From the NCBI GenBank assembly GCA_900312665.1, contig ONZQ02000018.1, positions 334,264 to 398,263 on the forward strand: a stretch of 64,000 nt of DNA, written 5' to 3'. A program made the translations under genes and the position numbers. This document shows, piece after piece, positions 21,886 through 33,633 of this stretch (position 1 is its first letter; each line of letters opens with the position of its first letter). Origin of the DNA: Cephalotrichum gorgonifer. Its lineage: Eukaryota > Ascomycota > Sordariomycetes > Microascales > Microascaceae. Below the pieces are notes generated by a model. The model did no database searches. It saw nothing but the letters and a program-made list of their open reading frames with translations, and was not told the DNA's origin.

Positions 21886-23045
21886 TAAGACAATGGCAGC
21901 AGCTTCTTTTCAGGAATCTGACAATGTTGCTTGGCTGGTACAACAGGCGCTTATGCCCGTTTCCACTTTCAGGGTATTAAGTCTCCCATTGAGGTACGTC
22001 CGGACCGGAGCTGCATAACCCTCTATACGTTTTGCCTTCCTATAGGATCTCGCTCAGCATCAGTTGTCGGATTCGGAACGCGGCAAAACTGACAAAGATT
22101 GGGGCCCTCGGGTTCATACATGTCGATACCCCTGATGTTCCAACCCCCTATAACGCTATTACCAGAACGTCCAAATATCTATCATATAACCCTCTCCCGC
22201 CAATAGCCGCCGCCTATATCATCGCCAATTTAGAGGTACTACTAGCCACAGAAGCCCAGCCATGGCTGATCATCTGGGACAAGATAACGAGTCTAGAGAG
22301 AGCAACCTTCTAATACTTATACGAGTCGACGTGGGAAATTCCCTCCGACATTCCCAAATTTGTTCTTGCTCGACACAGCCACAATGCAGGGACTTTGCTT
22401 GGTAGTGAGGTCCCATCTCCTCATTCGTTGGGAAAGCGACACTTGATCTTCTCATCCCAAACTTCCCGGATTTTATGCTGCAGATCCCTGCCCTGAGAGT
22501 GTCTAGTATGTTTCTCACCTCGTATCCATCAAGGGGACAAAATAAGCGGACAATTGTTAGGACCCCGTATTACCCGGACACCGGCCCCCATCACATCCGT
22601 ATGTCGGTCCCAATTTACCGTACTCCTCCCTTCGTAAACAGGAGGATGTATGCCCAGAGGACCAAGTACACGTGAGTTGGGGGCCAGAATTCGAGTAGGC
22701 CAAGCAAGGTAGGAACCCTGCACCTTCCCGATACGAGCCATGGCGCAAGCCAAGAAGAAATTCTGGCACAGGCGCTGTGTAACAGGGAGAGGTATGTTTA
22801 CTCTACCCGAATGTTGTGCTCTGACCTCTTTTCCTCCTTCCATCCCAAACCCCCACAATCCCGCCCTCAACCCCGTAGCTTCTCAAACACAGAAGAAAGT
22901 AGTCCGTATGCTCCGCGGCCCCTCTCCAATCCAAGCTACACATCACCTCAATTTCAACCCTCCCCACCTGCTGCGCGGCCTCATGGGCCTATGACACCAC
23001 AACCTCCCGGCCTGAAGCCCCGCACCCCCAACCACATCCCCAGAA
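21886..23045. other. Intergenic, no supported gene
   Basis: Short ORFs only. The C-rich stretch before 23046 is likely the leader of the Cys-rich protein gene; I looked for an upstream signal-peptide exon there and did not find a convincing one. Confidence 0.5.
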
Positions 23046-24155
23046 ATGTCCGATCCAAATCCCTTCGTTAGCAATGGCATCTGCTACTTAGGCCCAGACT
23101 CAGAGGCCGACGACCTCATGTTCCCGTGTGGGAATGCTGCGCTGGGCCACAAAGCGTGCTGCCAGGCGGGCGACATGTGTCTGGCCAACCGCGCCTGCTT
23201 CAATGGGGAGTTCGGCGTTACGTATTTATCGGGATGTAGTGATCCCTCGTACGGGGACGAGAGCTGTCCCGACAAGGTAGTGTCTGACGGTAAGTTTCTC
23301 TGGATTTGACCGTCTGAAGCCAGCCACCGCCAAATTCTCTTCTATCCCTGCGCATGACCCTCCCAGACACTGTGGGGGGAGGGGGGGAAGAAAGAGTGAA
23401 ATTAGGTGTAACTAGAGCCTTACTAACTGGGATTCGATTCAAATAAAGACCAACCGTGGGTGGGCCTGGTCTACTGCAACGGCACCTCAAACCAATGGGT
23501 CGCCTGCGCACAAGCCAACAACGCCGAGACCATCATCTCTGCCGACGCGTGCGCATGCCCAACCCCCACCGCCTCACGCAACATCGCCTTCGAAGACTCC
23601 TCCATCCTCGAGAACGTCGTCCAGCTACCGACGTCCTCCGGCGGCAGCGTAATATGGCAGCCGGGCCACGTGCCCACGGGGACCACCACAACAAGCACGC
23701 CGGAGCCCACGGACGGCGGCGGTGGTGGTGGTGGCGGCGGCGGGGGGGAGGGTAAGGGGGGTGGAGGACTGAGCGTCGGCACGAAAGCGGGGATCGGCGT
23801 CGGCGTGTCGGTGGCGGGCCTTCTTATCCTAGGTATGGTATTTCTACTGTTGAGGAAACGGAGGAGGTGGGGTTTAGGGAAGGATAATGGCGAGGGTGAG
23901 AAGGTGGAACCTGGTGATGAACAGGGTACACCGCCGATAGAGCTTCCCATCGTGCCGGATACGCCCTCAGAGTTGGGGACTAAAGCTGCGAGGCCATGGT
24001 CGATGAGGTCAGAGCTTGACGTGGTAGCGGCCAGCAAGAAGACATCGCCACTGGCGGGGAACGGAGGATCGAAGTTACGGCCTGAGGAGGGCGAGGAGGA
24101 TGGTGTGGGAGGAGAGGCGCGGAAGGAGGGCCGCGTCGCGGAGCTGCCGGGTTGA
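23046..24155 (+). CDS. Cys-rich single-pass membrane protein with polyglycine linker
   Basis: Exons 23046-23289 and 23449-24155 give 316 residues. The intron has a GTAAGT donor, a TACTAAC branch site at about 23421 and an AAAG acceptor. The ectodomain is Cys-rich with the fungal pattern GICYLGP, CGNAALGHKACCQAGDMCL, YLSGCSDPSYGDESCPDK, VYCNGTSNQWVACAQ and CACPTP. A Thr/Ser/Pro stalk and a run of about 20 glycines lead into one transmembrane helix (VGVSVAGLLILGMVFLLL) followed by an Arg/Lys stop-transfer stretch. The cytosolic tail is about 95 residues. This is the layout of fungal wall-sensor-like proteins, which may sense wall stress or extracellular ligands. No N-terminal signal peptide is seen, so a short upstream exon may be missing or the single helix acts as the anchor. 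Confidence 0.75.
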
Positions 24156-24644
24156 GTTAGGCATACGACCTAGGTGGCTTGGAGATGTTCGAACGATGCA
24201 ATTGTATTCTTGCCTAATTCCCAGAGATGCTAGGTTAACAAAGTGCTTTAATGTTCGCCTCGAAAACCCGGCTGCTATATGATGAGTAAAGAGTCTGCTT
24301 GGGACGCATACCTACAAATGCTACATAACCGAATAACGCTGGGATCTAATAAACCCGGGTGGGTGGAATGCAAGGTTAACATTATGATTTTACCTTGACC
24401 CTCTGCTCCATTCTTGCTTCTTGAAAACATGTATCGTCGAGCGGCTGGGGGAGCTATACATCACAGTGGACCAAAAAAAGAGTTCATCAACCTCACATTC
24501 CTTGGCAAACCATTTAAACGAAATATGATCTAAAAAAGGGGGGAATAGGTGGAATCGAGGAAGCGAGCAGAGTGTTATGTTACGGTTGAAATACTCCAAC
24601 TCCTCGTACTACCTGAACTCGTGCTATCTGGAACACAAGCCTCC
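24156..24644. other. Intergenic between convergent genes
   Basis: 3' flanks of the Cys-rich protein gene and of the hydantoinase-type gene. Nothing else seen. Confidence 0.5.
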
Positions 24645-27600
24645 TCAGGTATTGAACTCATCAATGACACTCAAAGACTCCACAAAGCTGTCGTCGACTC
24701 CAACCTGGGGCATGTCGAGCCCGAAACCCTCAGGACCCCCAACCTTGAGACCCCTGTCCGTCTTCCAGAGCGGATGAGCCGGCAGGGCTATGACGGAAAC
24801 AAGTAATCCATATCGCAAGTCCTGGGACCCAATGGCCTCCCCGTTCTGATCAAGAATGGAGATCAAGTCCGGGACGGTGCAGACGACTCTGCGAGACGCT
24901 TCCGAACCAGCCGCATCACTCAATGCTGCATAGAGATACTCGTTCTGGAAGGGTATGACCATGTGTGCGGCGCTATCACCGCCGCTGGACGTCGAGGAAT
25001 CTTCCGCGGCGTCACCGGCCGGGCCGATAATGACGGCTCCCATGGTGTACCCGCCGCCGATGTAGCGACGCACGTCGACAATCTTGCCGGTATAGAGGAG
25101 CTTTCCGGCGCACACGTCGAACTGGACCGCCGCCGCCGCCGCCGTCAGCACTATTTCACATCTTTATTTCCGCTTGTTAGGAGCGCGTTCATGTCATTGC
25201 ACTCACAATTGCTTCAACATGACTGCGTTTTAGTCGGCGCGCCAGGTGGACGGCTCGGCCAAGATACCACGCCAAGGAGAGCGTGTTGGGGACGCCGTGA
25301 GATTTTACCGTCGCGCCTGACAAGGGATTGGCACAGACGGCACATCCAAGACCAAATTCAATAGCCGTTGACCTTAGAATTCTTTCTAGTCTAACCGGCG
25401 AGTCTGCGTTCTAGATGAGTGTAAGTACTAGGAATAAGTGAAATAATCCGGGCCGTTATAACGCACCAATACCACTGATGTATTTTCTCGGGCGTCGGAT
25501 AGGACACAAGGAGTTAGGGAATGTCCGTACACGCTGAAGGTTGCTGACACCCGGGTGATTAGCCTTGACTTTAGTTTTCGAATGAGGGCCTCTATTGACT
25601 CTACTCACCATGGTACATCGTTGGATACGCCCTCCCCATGGCGTCGCCGTCCACCACGGGGATATCAAAGTAGGTTCCAGTTGGGAAGACGCTCATTCCG
25701 TTTCCCCCACCGCTGCCTGACTGTTAGAAATAACTCGTATATCCCATATTTCAAGTGAACAAACTGACATTTCATCAATGAAGATACCATCGAACGAGTC
25801 TCGGCCCACGATCTTGCCAACAGCCCGAATCCCAGCCACTATCTCGTTGCCAGCCGCGATCCTCTCGTTGATGACGCTCGGGCTGCCGTACCACGACCCG
25901 AAGCAGACCATGTCGGTGTCCTTGAGTGCCTTGGGGGAGATGATGCGCATCTTTTCCTTCTCGCTCGTCCGAAGAGCGTGCAAGCTCTTCAGGAACTCGT
26001 GATGCGTCGGACCTCCGCCACCAGTTCCTAGCACGCCGCAGCCCGTCGAGATGAGCTCGAGATCGACCTCAGAAACGTACCAAACGCCAGCGCGAACTTC
26101 GGGGCGGTATACTGCCAGGTCAACTCCGAGGGATGGTTTTGTCGTGGGCTCCAGTGCGTTGGGAATGCTGACTTTCTGGCCCTCATCCTCATCCTCCGTA
26201 TCGCTCCCGTCTTCTAAGGAAGGGGACGGCGGCGGTGTCAAGTCGTCAGGAATCTGCAACCTTCCCACTGCCCTGACCTGTATCCTCACCGCCGCGCTAT
26301 TTGTATACTGCAGCGGCATCTTGTTGATCTCGGCGATCTTCACGTCGTCTCTCGCCGCCCCCTTTCGCACAGCTAAGTCTATAGCCGTGGCACAAGCTTC
26401 TACAACGACGTCTTCTTCCGCCCGTCCAGCGAGGAACTCCACTACATCGACGTCGCCCGAAACCTTGGCGATCGCGGCACCCACGGCATTGGCAGCGCCC
26501 TGGTGAATTGGCTGGATGCACTTCTCGACGTTGCTCAGGTCTTCGGTCACCAAGACCGCGCCGCCTCCAACCAGCAGCATGTGGACGGGTGCCGAGGAGA
26601 CCTTCATCCGCTCCACGACACTTTCGAGCGACCTCTTGATCTCCTTTCTTGCTTTGTCCAAGACGTCTGGTGGGATGTCGCGGACGCGCGATGGGTCACC
26701 GAGCCGAGCGTTGCCGAGAGCTACCACGACATCAGTCGCCGTCAGGGTCGAGCCGCCGAAAACCATGGCTTCCGACTGGATAAAGTGGCCGACGGATGCA
26801 GGACCGACAGATACTTTTCCACTGGGCTCGTCGTCGCCGTTGTCTACCAACACCTTGCTGCCGCCGCCGACGCCGATAGACACTACTTCAGGCATGGAGA
26901 ACGCTGTCCGTACTCCCGCAACCTCGACAAAGCCAGGCGCCTGCCGCGGGAAGCCAGACGGCAACAGCGCGCAGACGTCCGTAGTCGTGCCACCAATGTC
27001 CACGACGAGGACTTGCGGTTGTTGATTCGGCTGGGAGTCGGAGGCGACCTCCTCCTCGGCATCGCCCGTAGCAGCAGGAACCCGGGCGTGATGGTCGAGC
27101 CCGGCCAGGAACGCCGCACCTGTCATGCTGTTCGTAGGTCCACTGGCGAAGGTCTTGATAGGATAGTCCGCCGCAGCATCAGCTTCAATCAAAGTGCCGT
27201 CGTTCTGGGAGAGGTAGAGGGGACAGGTGAGGTGCAACCGGCGCATGGCCCTCTTGAAGCCCCGCGTCACTCTCGCCGCTGTCCTGAGAATGGCAGCGTT
27301 GAGGATCGTCGCGTTTTCTCTCTCGAGGAGGCCCGTCGGTCCGATATCGTGAGAGCACACGACCCGTAGGCGGGGCGCTTCTTCCAGCATGATCTTCTTG
27401 CACCGCTCTTCGTGTGCCCCCTTGTGATCCAGCGGCGAGAACACCCCGACCAGGGCCACCGAGCTGACGCCGGACGCGACGATATCCCGTGCGGTTCGTC
27501 TGATCTGCCCCGGATCCAAGGGTGCGATCTCGCGGCCGTCGATCTCGAGACCGCCGTCGAGATAGAATGCGCCCCCGTCCAGGATGCCGCGGAGCCCGAC

Positions 27601-27933
27601 TGGAAAGTCCGAGAAGGGCGGGATCTGCCTCGTGAACGGGCCGCAGAGGCGCACCACGGCGACGCGATCCAGACGCCGCGCATCAGCTTCGACAAGGGCG
27701 TTGATGAAGTGCGTGGTCCCGATCGTGACGCTCAGAACGCGGCTCTTGTCCACAGCTGATTCATCGAGGACGGCTCGGGTGGATGCTTCGATGCCGCTTG
27801 TGATGTCTTCGGTGGTGGAGGCCTTGTGTGACGCGAGAACGCCGCGTCCCGGAAACTCTGACGCTTTGATATCGAGGATCGCGGCGTCGGTGTTGGTGCC
27901 ACCGACGTCGACGCCGATGCGGTAGAGGGACAT
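24645..27933 (-). CDS. Hydantoinase/oxoprolinase fused to DUF917 (S-methyl-thiohydantoin desulfurase-type) domain
   Basis: Five predicted exons on the minus strand, 27933-25769, 25712-25609, 25543-25467, 25410-25203 and 25150-24645, give 1019 residues. The N-terminal hydantoinase A domain has both ASKHA phosphate loops: GVDVGGTNTDAAIL at residues 7-20 and VVDIGGTTTDVC near 308-319. An Asp/Glu-rich linker precedes the C-terminal DUF917 domain, from about residue 620. That domain contains ELISTGCGVLGTGGGGPTHH, FIDEIGGGNGMSVFP, VVDGDAMGRAYPTMYH, TFSVYGHSLTPCVLSDAREN and KIVDVRRYIGGGYTMG. Introns 1-3 have GTCAGT, GTGAGT and GTGCGT donors. The last junction (about 25151-25203) is less certain: frame requires a GTGCAA donor although a better GTGAGT lies 4 bp away. 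Family members hydrolyse cyclic imides and lactams (hydantoins, 5-oxoproline) using ATP; DUF917 enzymes act on S-methyl-thiohydantoins. The substrate here is inferred, not proven. It is divergent from a permease and near a Zn2Cys6 regulator. Confidence 0.9.
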
Positions 27934-28699
27934 AGTATCTCACAGAGCCAGGCACCACGGGGAACAGGTGTTCTGCGGATTGGTCGTGATTTGTGAAGGC
28001 CTTCGTAATTTTTGTCCTGACAACGTCGAGAATATATTTTCGCCGTATGAGTCTCATCGACGCCCCATGACGATAAGGATGCCCCGGTTACATACTACGT
28101 AAAGCGTGATTACTCGATCTGGCCTCCCTCTGACTAGCGACTTCTTCGCCGAGACCATCAACCCCTGACACTATGTGGCAGTTTCGGCGAAGTTACAAGT
28201 ATGTTCGCCGACGGATCGGCGAAGAGTGAGACAACGGTATCCACAACGTGGCACCAGGAGTGGGTCAACCTAGCATATGACCCTCTATTAAGGGGCCTAT
28301 CGTTGCCGGTCACGGAACAGTTGGCCGATCACTAAGACATGTCCAGCCAATCCTGAGTCGTGTGCAAGAGTTGGCCGATCGGTAGTTATCTTAGCGTGGT
28401 CCGGAATACGGGATGGAGAAAAGCTGGGGAAATTCTTGGCATTGAAAGATAAGTCTTCCCACAGTCGTCTCAGCCGCATCGGTCATTTCGATAATACTCC
28501 GTACGAAGAGATCAGAGGCGGCCAGTCCTTATCTTTTCTTCTGTCATGGCTACTCATTTAAGAAAGGAGCATTTCCAATGCCGACAAGAAAAGATGTGCC
28601 TAGCTTTGCCCATAACATCCACCCCGTCGAGATCTAACAGGCTGCTCGCCGCATCACTCGGGCTCTAAGTCCCCCAGTGCTCGTCAAACTCTAGTCACC
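27934..28699. promoter_or_regulatory. Divergent promoter with repeated TCGGCGAA half-sites
   Basis: 766 bp between the start codons of the hydantoinase-type gene and the permease. TCGGCGAA or its complement occurs at 28145-28152, 28184-28191, 28204-28211 and 28216-28223. A related TTGGCCGATC occurs twice, at 28321-28330 and 28371-28380, exactly 50 bp apart. The CGG triplets are what Zn2Cys6 regulators usually contact. The same half-sites recur upstream of the regulator at 33447-33633. Confidence 0.75.
28204..28223. promoter_or_regulatory. Perfect inverted repeat, candidate operator
   Basis: TTCGCCGA and TCGGCGAA are separated by CGGA, giving a 20-bp site with 8-bp perfect arms. It contains CCG and CGG half-sites facing outward as in dimeric Zn2Cys6 sites. 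It lies about 270 bp from the hydantoinase-type start and about 480 bp from the permease start. Confidence 0.75.
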
Positions 28700-30864
28700 A
28701 TGGCCTTCGAGTCCCTTCTGAAGCGCATAGAACTCCCACATGGCTCGAAATGGATAGTCAGTCTCCGCAGTGCCCCGGGTTCCCCCACCCCTTTCCCCAC
28801 CGTCCAGGCGAAACGCTGACGTACAGAACGCAGAACGAAGACATTCGACCTGTGGAGTCGGGCCGCCGTACTTGGACATGGCTGACATTCCACAACATGT
28901 GTAGGGATTTTCCGGCCAGCCGAACCGTGCTAGAAGCGTCGCTAACTCTTCGTATCCAGGGCTTCTCATTAACTGCAACATCGCCACCTTCCTGACCGGC
29001 AGTGCCCTGATCCCTCTGGGCTTGACCTGGTGGCAGGCCATCATAGGTAAGGCAGAGGCGGTATTTCCGGTGGGCCTCTCATGGCTGTCATTGCTTACAG
29101 TCGTCCTTCAGCGATTACTATCGGCAATGTCATCGCTACTGCCGCGCTTCTCTTGAGTTCACTGGCTGGAGCCTACTATAACAGTACGAGACTTGACCCG
29201 ACCAACACTTACCTTATCATCTCTTCCTTGATTCTGAAGTACTGATATCTTCGTCAGTCGGTTTCCCCGTCTTCAGTCGAGTAACATGGGGTATGTGGGG
29301 ATCACAATTCGCCATTTGGAATCGCATCTTCCTGGCATTTGGTGAGCACCCACCCGGACCTTCTCCTCACCCACCCGTTACGATAACCACCTGCTAACAC
29401 GGCCGCAGTCTGGTTCGTTGTTCCACAGCTATAACACTTGGTTGCTTTACAGCTCTATAAGACAAGTGTTCACGGATTGCATGTAACTGACAGGTTCTTC
29501 AACCAGGTACGGCTTCCAAGCTTGGATCGGCGGCGAATGCGTCTACCTCATCCTGCTATCCTTTGACCCGTCGTATGGTCAACGAATCCCCAACACCATC
29601 CCAGACAGCGAGGGCATGACCTCGGCACAATTCGTCTCATACGTAATTTTCTCAGTCGTCAGCCTACCGGCCCTATGGATCAAGCCACACCGTCTGGAGA
29701 AGTTCTTCTACGTCGCCAGCTCCTTCACCTTGGTCTTCTTCCTCGTCCTCCTGATCTGGGCCCTCGCGACAATGGGCCCCGAGGGCTTCGGAAACACGCT
29801 GGATTCGGACGGGGTAATCCCCGTGACGGGCGGACCATACAGCACCGTCTGGCTGATGATATTCGGCATCATGTCGACGGTCGGCTCCATCGCGGCCGGC
29901 ATTATGAACCAAAACGACTACGCGCGCCTCGCGAGACGGCCGAGCGATGCCATCTGGGGCCAAGTCATTTCCTTCCCCCTGTACAGCGTCTTCACCTCGG
30001 TCCTAGGAATTCTCGTCACAGCGTCCACCCAGAGGCGGCTGGGAGGCGAGGCCATCTGGAACCCGCCGACGCTCTTCGTCCGCCTCCTCGAAAAGGACCA
30101 GAACGCCGGCACCCGAGCCGCCCTCTTCTTTGCAGGTCTGGCCCTGGTCATCTCCCAGATCGGCAGCAACCTACCCGGGAACGCGCTCGCGGGCGGAATA
30201 GATCTCGCCGCCACGTTCCCGCGATACTTAAACATCAGAAGAGGGGCCTATATCATCGCCCTTCTGAGCCCAGTGGTGAACCCCTGGCGGCTCGTCAACA
30301 CGGCAACCACGTTTCTCACGGTTCTCTCGAGCTACTCAGTCTTCCTCGCGCCCATGACCGGCCTCATGGCATCGAGCTATCTGCTGGTCAACAAGAAGAA
30401 ACTGAATATCGACGACCTCTACCGCGGTGACTCGAGCAGCATCTACTGGTATACAAAGGGCTGGAACTGGAGAGCTCCCATCGCTGTGAGTTCCCTCCCA
30501 TGCGTCTTAACGACCGCCATATACTAATCCCAAACCTCAATAGTGGGTAATCGGCGTCGTTCCTTGCGTGCCCGGCTTTATTGCCGCTGTCAACACGTCC
30601 GTCAAGGTCTCGGACGCCGCAACGGAGCTCTACTATTGCAACTATCTGTTCGGGTTCTTGGCCAGCGGTGTGGTGTACTGGGTTCTTCACCTCGTCTTCC
30701 CCGCGGCCGAGGTGGACGACTTCGTACGCAAAAGCCCCAGTGCCAGGACGCTCCAGCAATCCTGTAGAGATGATTGGGAAGCCATTGCCGAGACCTCCGT
30801 CTCGGACAATGGTTCTAAAGCACCTGAGATTGCCGAGGTCGTCGGCGTGGGTGGCAAAGCTTGA
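28700..30864 (+). CDS. NCS1-family nucleobase/allantoin/hydantoin-type permease
   Basis: Eight predicted exons (28700-28756, 28834-28900, 28960-29046, 29112-29183, 29258-29341, 29409-29412, 29507-30485, 30544-30864) give exactly 556 residues, the usual NCS1 length. Family landmarks appear in order: NEDIRPVESGRRTWTWLTFH, WLLINCNIATFLTGSALIPL, ITIGNVIATAALLL, GFPVFSRVTWGMWGSQFAIW, then YGFQAWIGGECVYLIL, about ten further helices, and NQNDYARLARRP. These resemble the Fur/uracil-allantoin branch, which imports uracil, allantoin, uridine or hydantoin with a cation. The sixth exon is only 4 nt (TCTG), flanked by a CGCAG acceptor and a GTTCGT donor; it restores the conserved VWYGFQAW. Divergent transcription from the hydantoinase-type gene suggests it imports that enzyme's substrate. 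Transport specificity is an inference. Confidence 0.9.
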
Positions 30865-31204
30865 TTCATCAGCATGCTTGTCCTTTCCGTTCATTTCGTT
30901 ATCATTTGGCTCAACTCATTCGAGTCTTATCTTGCTAGGTATCCTCAACCATGAATTACTGTAATTAAAACAAATACTATTCCAAACATGCACAGCTGCG
31001 ATAGTGCTAGGTTTTATCATGTACTCTCCCCACTCTATGCGGGTGCCACTCCCAACTCTGATCTCCGCGTACGCTTGTTCAGTACTTCTTTTGATAGTCT
31101 GTGTCGTCTCAGTTTCTCTTCTCGAATAATCAAATAAGGGTTGATCCTCGAGCAGCACCTGGAAAAGCCATCCACCTCGGCAGTACCGACGGGCATTCTC
31201 CCTA
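30865..31204. other. Intergenic between convergent genes
   Basis: 3' flanks of the permease and the regulator gene; AT-rich, with no supported ORF. Confidence 0.5.
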
Positions 31205-33633
31205 TTACGCCTGGCTGATATCACTCGAGTTCACATTGTGGCTCCGTCTGATAACGCCAGCAGCTTGCGTGAAGAACGAATCAATACGCAGCATGACCGG
31301 ACGGAGCAGCAGCCTCCCATCTTCACTCTCCGTCTCCCTCAGCCGCTGCAGGGATTGGTGGAAGCTCTCCAGGAGTCCATAAGCTGCTTCGACGTCGGAG
31401 GGAGCGGAAGCAAGCAGAAAGAGGTATATGAGGAAGTTGCCGCAAAGGATGAGGTGGGATCGGGCATCTACATCATACACCGAGGGTATTAGTGACACTA
31501 CCGTGTTTCCCACTCCTTAGTGGCACGATGGGAGGCACGGAATCTGAACTTACGACGAATCCAAAAGCATTCAAGATCTTCCTTGGTCATGTTGGCCACA
31601 AAGTCTGTGAATGCTCGGAACTCCGACAGCGCTCTTGGGAACCACTGGCGTAAATTTGATTGAGGAATGGCCTTGGCTTCTCTCGTCGCGGGGCTCATGA
31701 GAGTCCGAAAGAGTAACGCCTGTCCAGCGTAGTATGCTATATGCAAGGGTGCTTCCGTGGATGAAACCATTAGTGTGGATATCCACGGCAGAGTGGCTTG
31801 GAGTTGGGCACACTCACCGTTGGAGTCGGCATTCCTAGGCAGGGAACCCCGTCTTGCTGCCAGACACTGCGGTAGCAAGCTCGGCCAGCTCTGGAACCTC
31901 TCCCACACTGAAAGAATCTCGCGTCTGTGCGATGCGCAGGGTCTAGTAGATTCATTAAGACCAATATTACTGCGCGTCAAGTCAGCTCATCACATATTTC
32001 TACTGCACAACATAGAGATATCTCAATCCATAAGTATTGGTCCCACTCACAAAGAACAGTCCATCACCGCTCGCCAGTCCTGAGAGAGCTTCACCATCTC
32101 GAGAAAGCGAGCTCCATCAGCTATTCGAAAAGAATCGCCACCTGCGTCAACCAAGTGACACAGATCTTCCGGAACGTCCTCCCCATGGCGGAGATCGTCC
32201 ATTGTCAGGAACTCGGTGTCGAACGAGCCCGCACTGATGTGCGGTGGGTTTCCGTGACACGCAGCTGACCAACAGTCAGTCAGGTATACAGCCCACCACA
32301 GCTTCCTCCTCTCCCTCTTTTCCCAGAGCGGTATGTTCCAGCGGGTAGCGTCGCGGTGCAGGCCCATCATCTGAGCGCATGCCGTCGCCTGCGAGGCCAT
32401 GACCCACGTGCTCGGCGTCTCGACGCTGTCGATTTCCGGGGGGCGAATGTGCAGCAGCAGGAGCGACGCCTGCAGCTTGAACATGTTTGGTGCCTCGAGC
32501 TCCCGGCGAAGCGAATCGTGGGCGAGGTTAACCAGTTCATGTTGTTTATAAGGGCAGGGCGACTCGGCAAGTGAAGAATCGCGCTGCCAGAAAGAAGAGG
32601 CCAAGGCGTACACGGCCCCCCGCAATGATGCCGGGATCGCCTCCCTGGATGTGGCATATTGTCGAAGGAATCGGTTCTTGGAGACGATTGGGTATGCCGG
32701 ATGGACGAATTTAAAATATAGCCGTACCAAAGATTCTCCATGCGGTCTTACTGTTGACTCGATTGCGGTTGATGCCGTCTGCAGAGCGAGGTTGGTGTGC
32801 TGAGGGAACTCATTCTCGAGCATTAGAAAATGAACGGGAGGCTGTTCTAACTGGGGATTTCCCGGGAAGACTTGAATGATGTCGGCGTCGATCTGGTCAT
32901 TCTCGGATAGAATGACGGACCTGAACGCATCCAAGAGATGATTGTCCTGCTCGGCAGCTGGGCCCATGTTGTGGGCTGTCTTGTTTGGCACATCTTCCAA
33001 GAATTGGACCGCCGGCTGTTTAGGAGTCGTCGCAGTAACTGCTGGTGAGTTGCTAGCAAAGTGAGATGGCGAGACGCCGACTTGGTGACTCCGAGAGTGG
33101 TGTGCAAACCCGTCGGTAATACTTGAAGACTCGCCGTGAATTGTGGGGGAATCGCTCGAAATGCCCAATCGGGGTGAAGTGTCGACTAGGACCGGTGACG
33201 GTGATGTTCCCGATAAAATATGAGCGGCGCCGCCTAATCTCCCAGCTTGTACCGACGATTCCGAATTATCATGGACTACGTGATCGTCCGCACGAGGAGC
33301 CGTAGACACCCGTGATGACGGTGCAGGGCTCGAGGAGGACCGACACTGCAGCCCCCGGCTCTTGCAAAAGAGGCCTGTGCGGCCTCATCAGTCATCCCCA
33401 CTACTTGCATTTCGCCGCGCTCAAATCATAATCGACAGTTACCTACATGGTGGCTCCGTCGGTATCACGCATGCCGTCTTGCGTCTCCGGCACGCGTCGC
33501 ATGGGCGAATCTTCCGGCTCCGGGGTGCTCTAGCCGATCCGAAGCGACTTCGGATAGAGTATTTTCGGGTTTGCTCCGGCCCCGGTTCTGTGGTGGTGCT
33601 GGGTCGCGTGTCCATCGGAGTCCGTTGTGGCAT
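31205..33633 (-). CDS. Zn2Cys6 fungal-specific transcription factor
   Basis: Four predicted exons, 33633-33447, 33374-32051, 31969-31554 and 31467-31205, give 729 residues. The zinc cluster has Cys at residues 45, 48, 55, 63, 66 and 73 (CDACRRRKTAC, PPCLFCKSRGLQC). It is split by intron 1 (GTAGGT donor) between the fourth Cys codon's first base and its remainder. A Ser/Pro-rich linker of about 110 residues follows, then the fungal-specific regulatory domain with YFKFVHPAYPIVSKNRFL, LLLHIRPPEIDSVETPSTW, MGLHRDATRWNIPLWEKRER and KLWWAVYLTDCWSAACHGNP. The C-terminal helices include FWIRHARSHLILCGNFLIYL. Later introns use GTGAGT and GTAAGT donors. Its promoter carries TCGGCGAA-type half-sites identical to those in the hydantoinase-permease promoter. 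This suggests it regulates that pair and itself, probably in response to the imported compound. The target assignment is inferred. Confidence 0.9.

Noticed and set aside
26503..27369. Long plus-strand ORF (288 codons) over the hydantoinase-type gene
   Set aside because: It is antisense to a clearly conserved coding exon and its translation has no motif; high-GC codons leave the opposite frame open.
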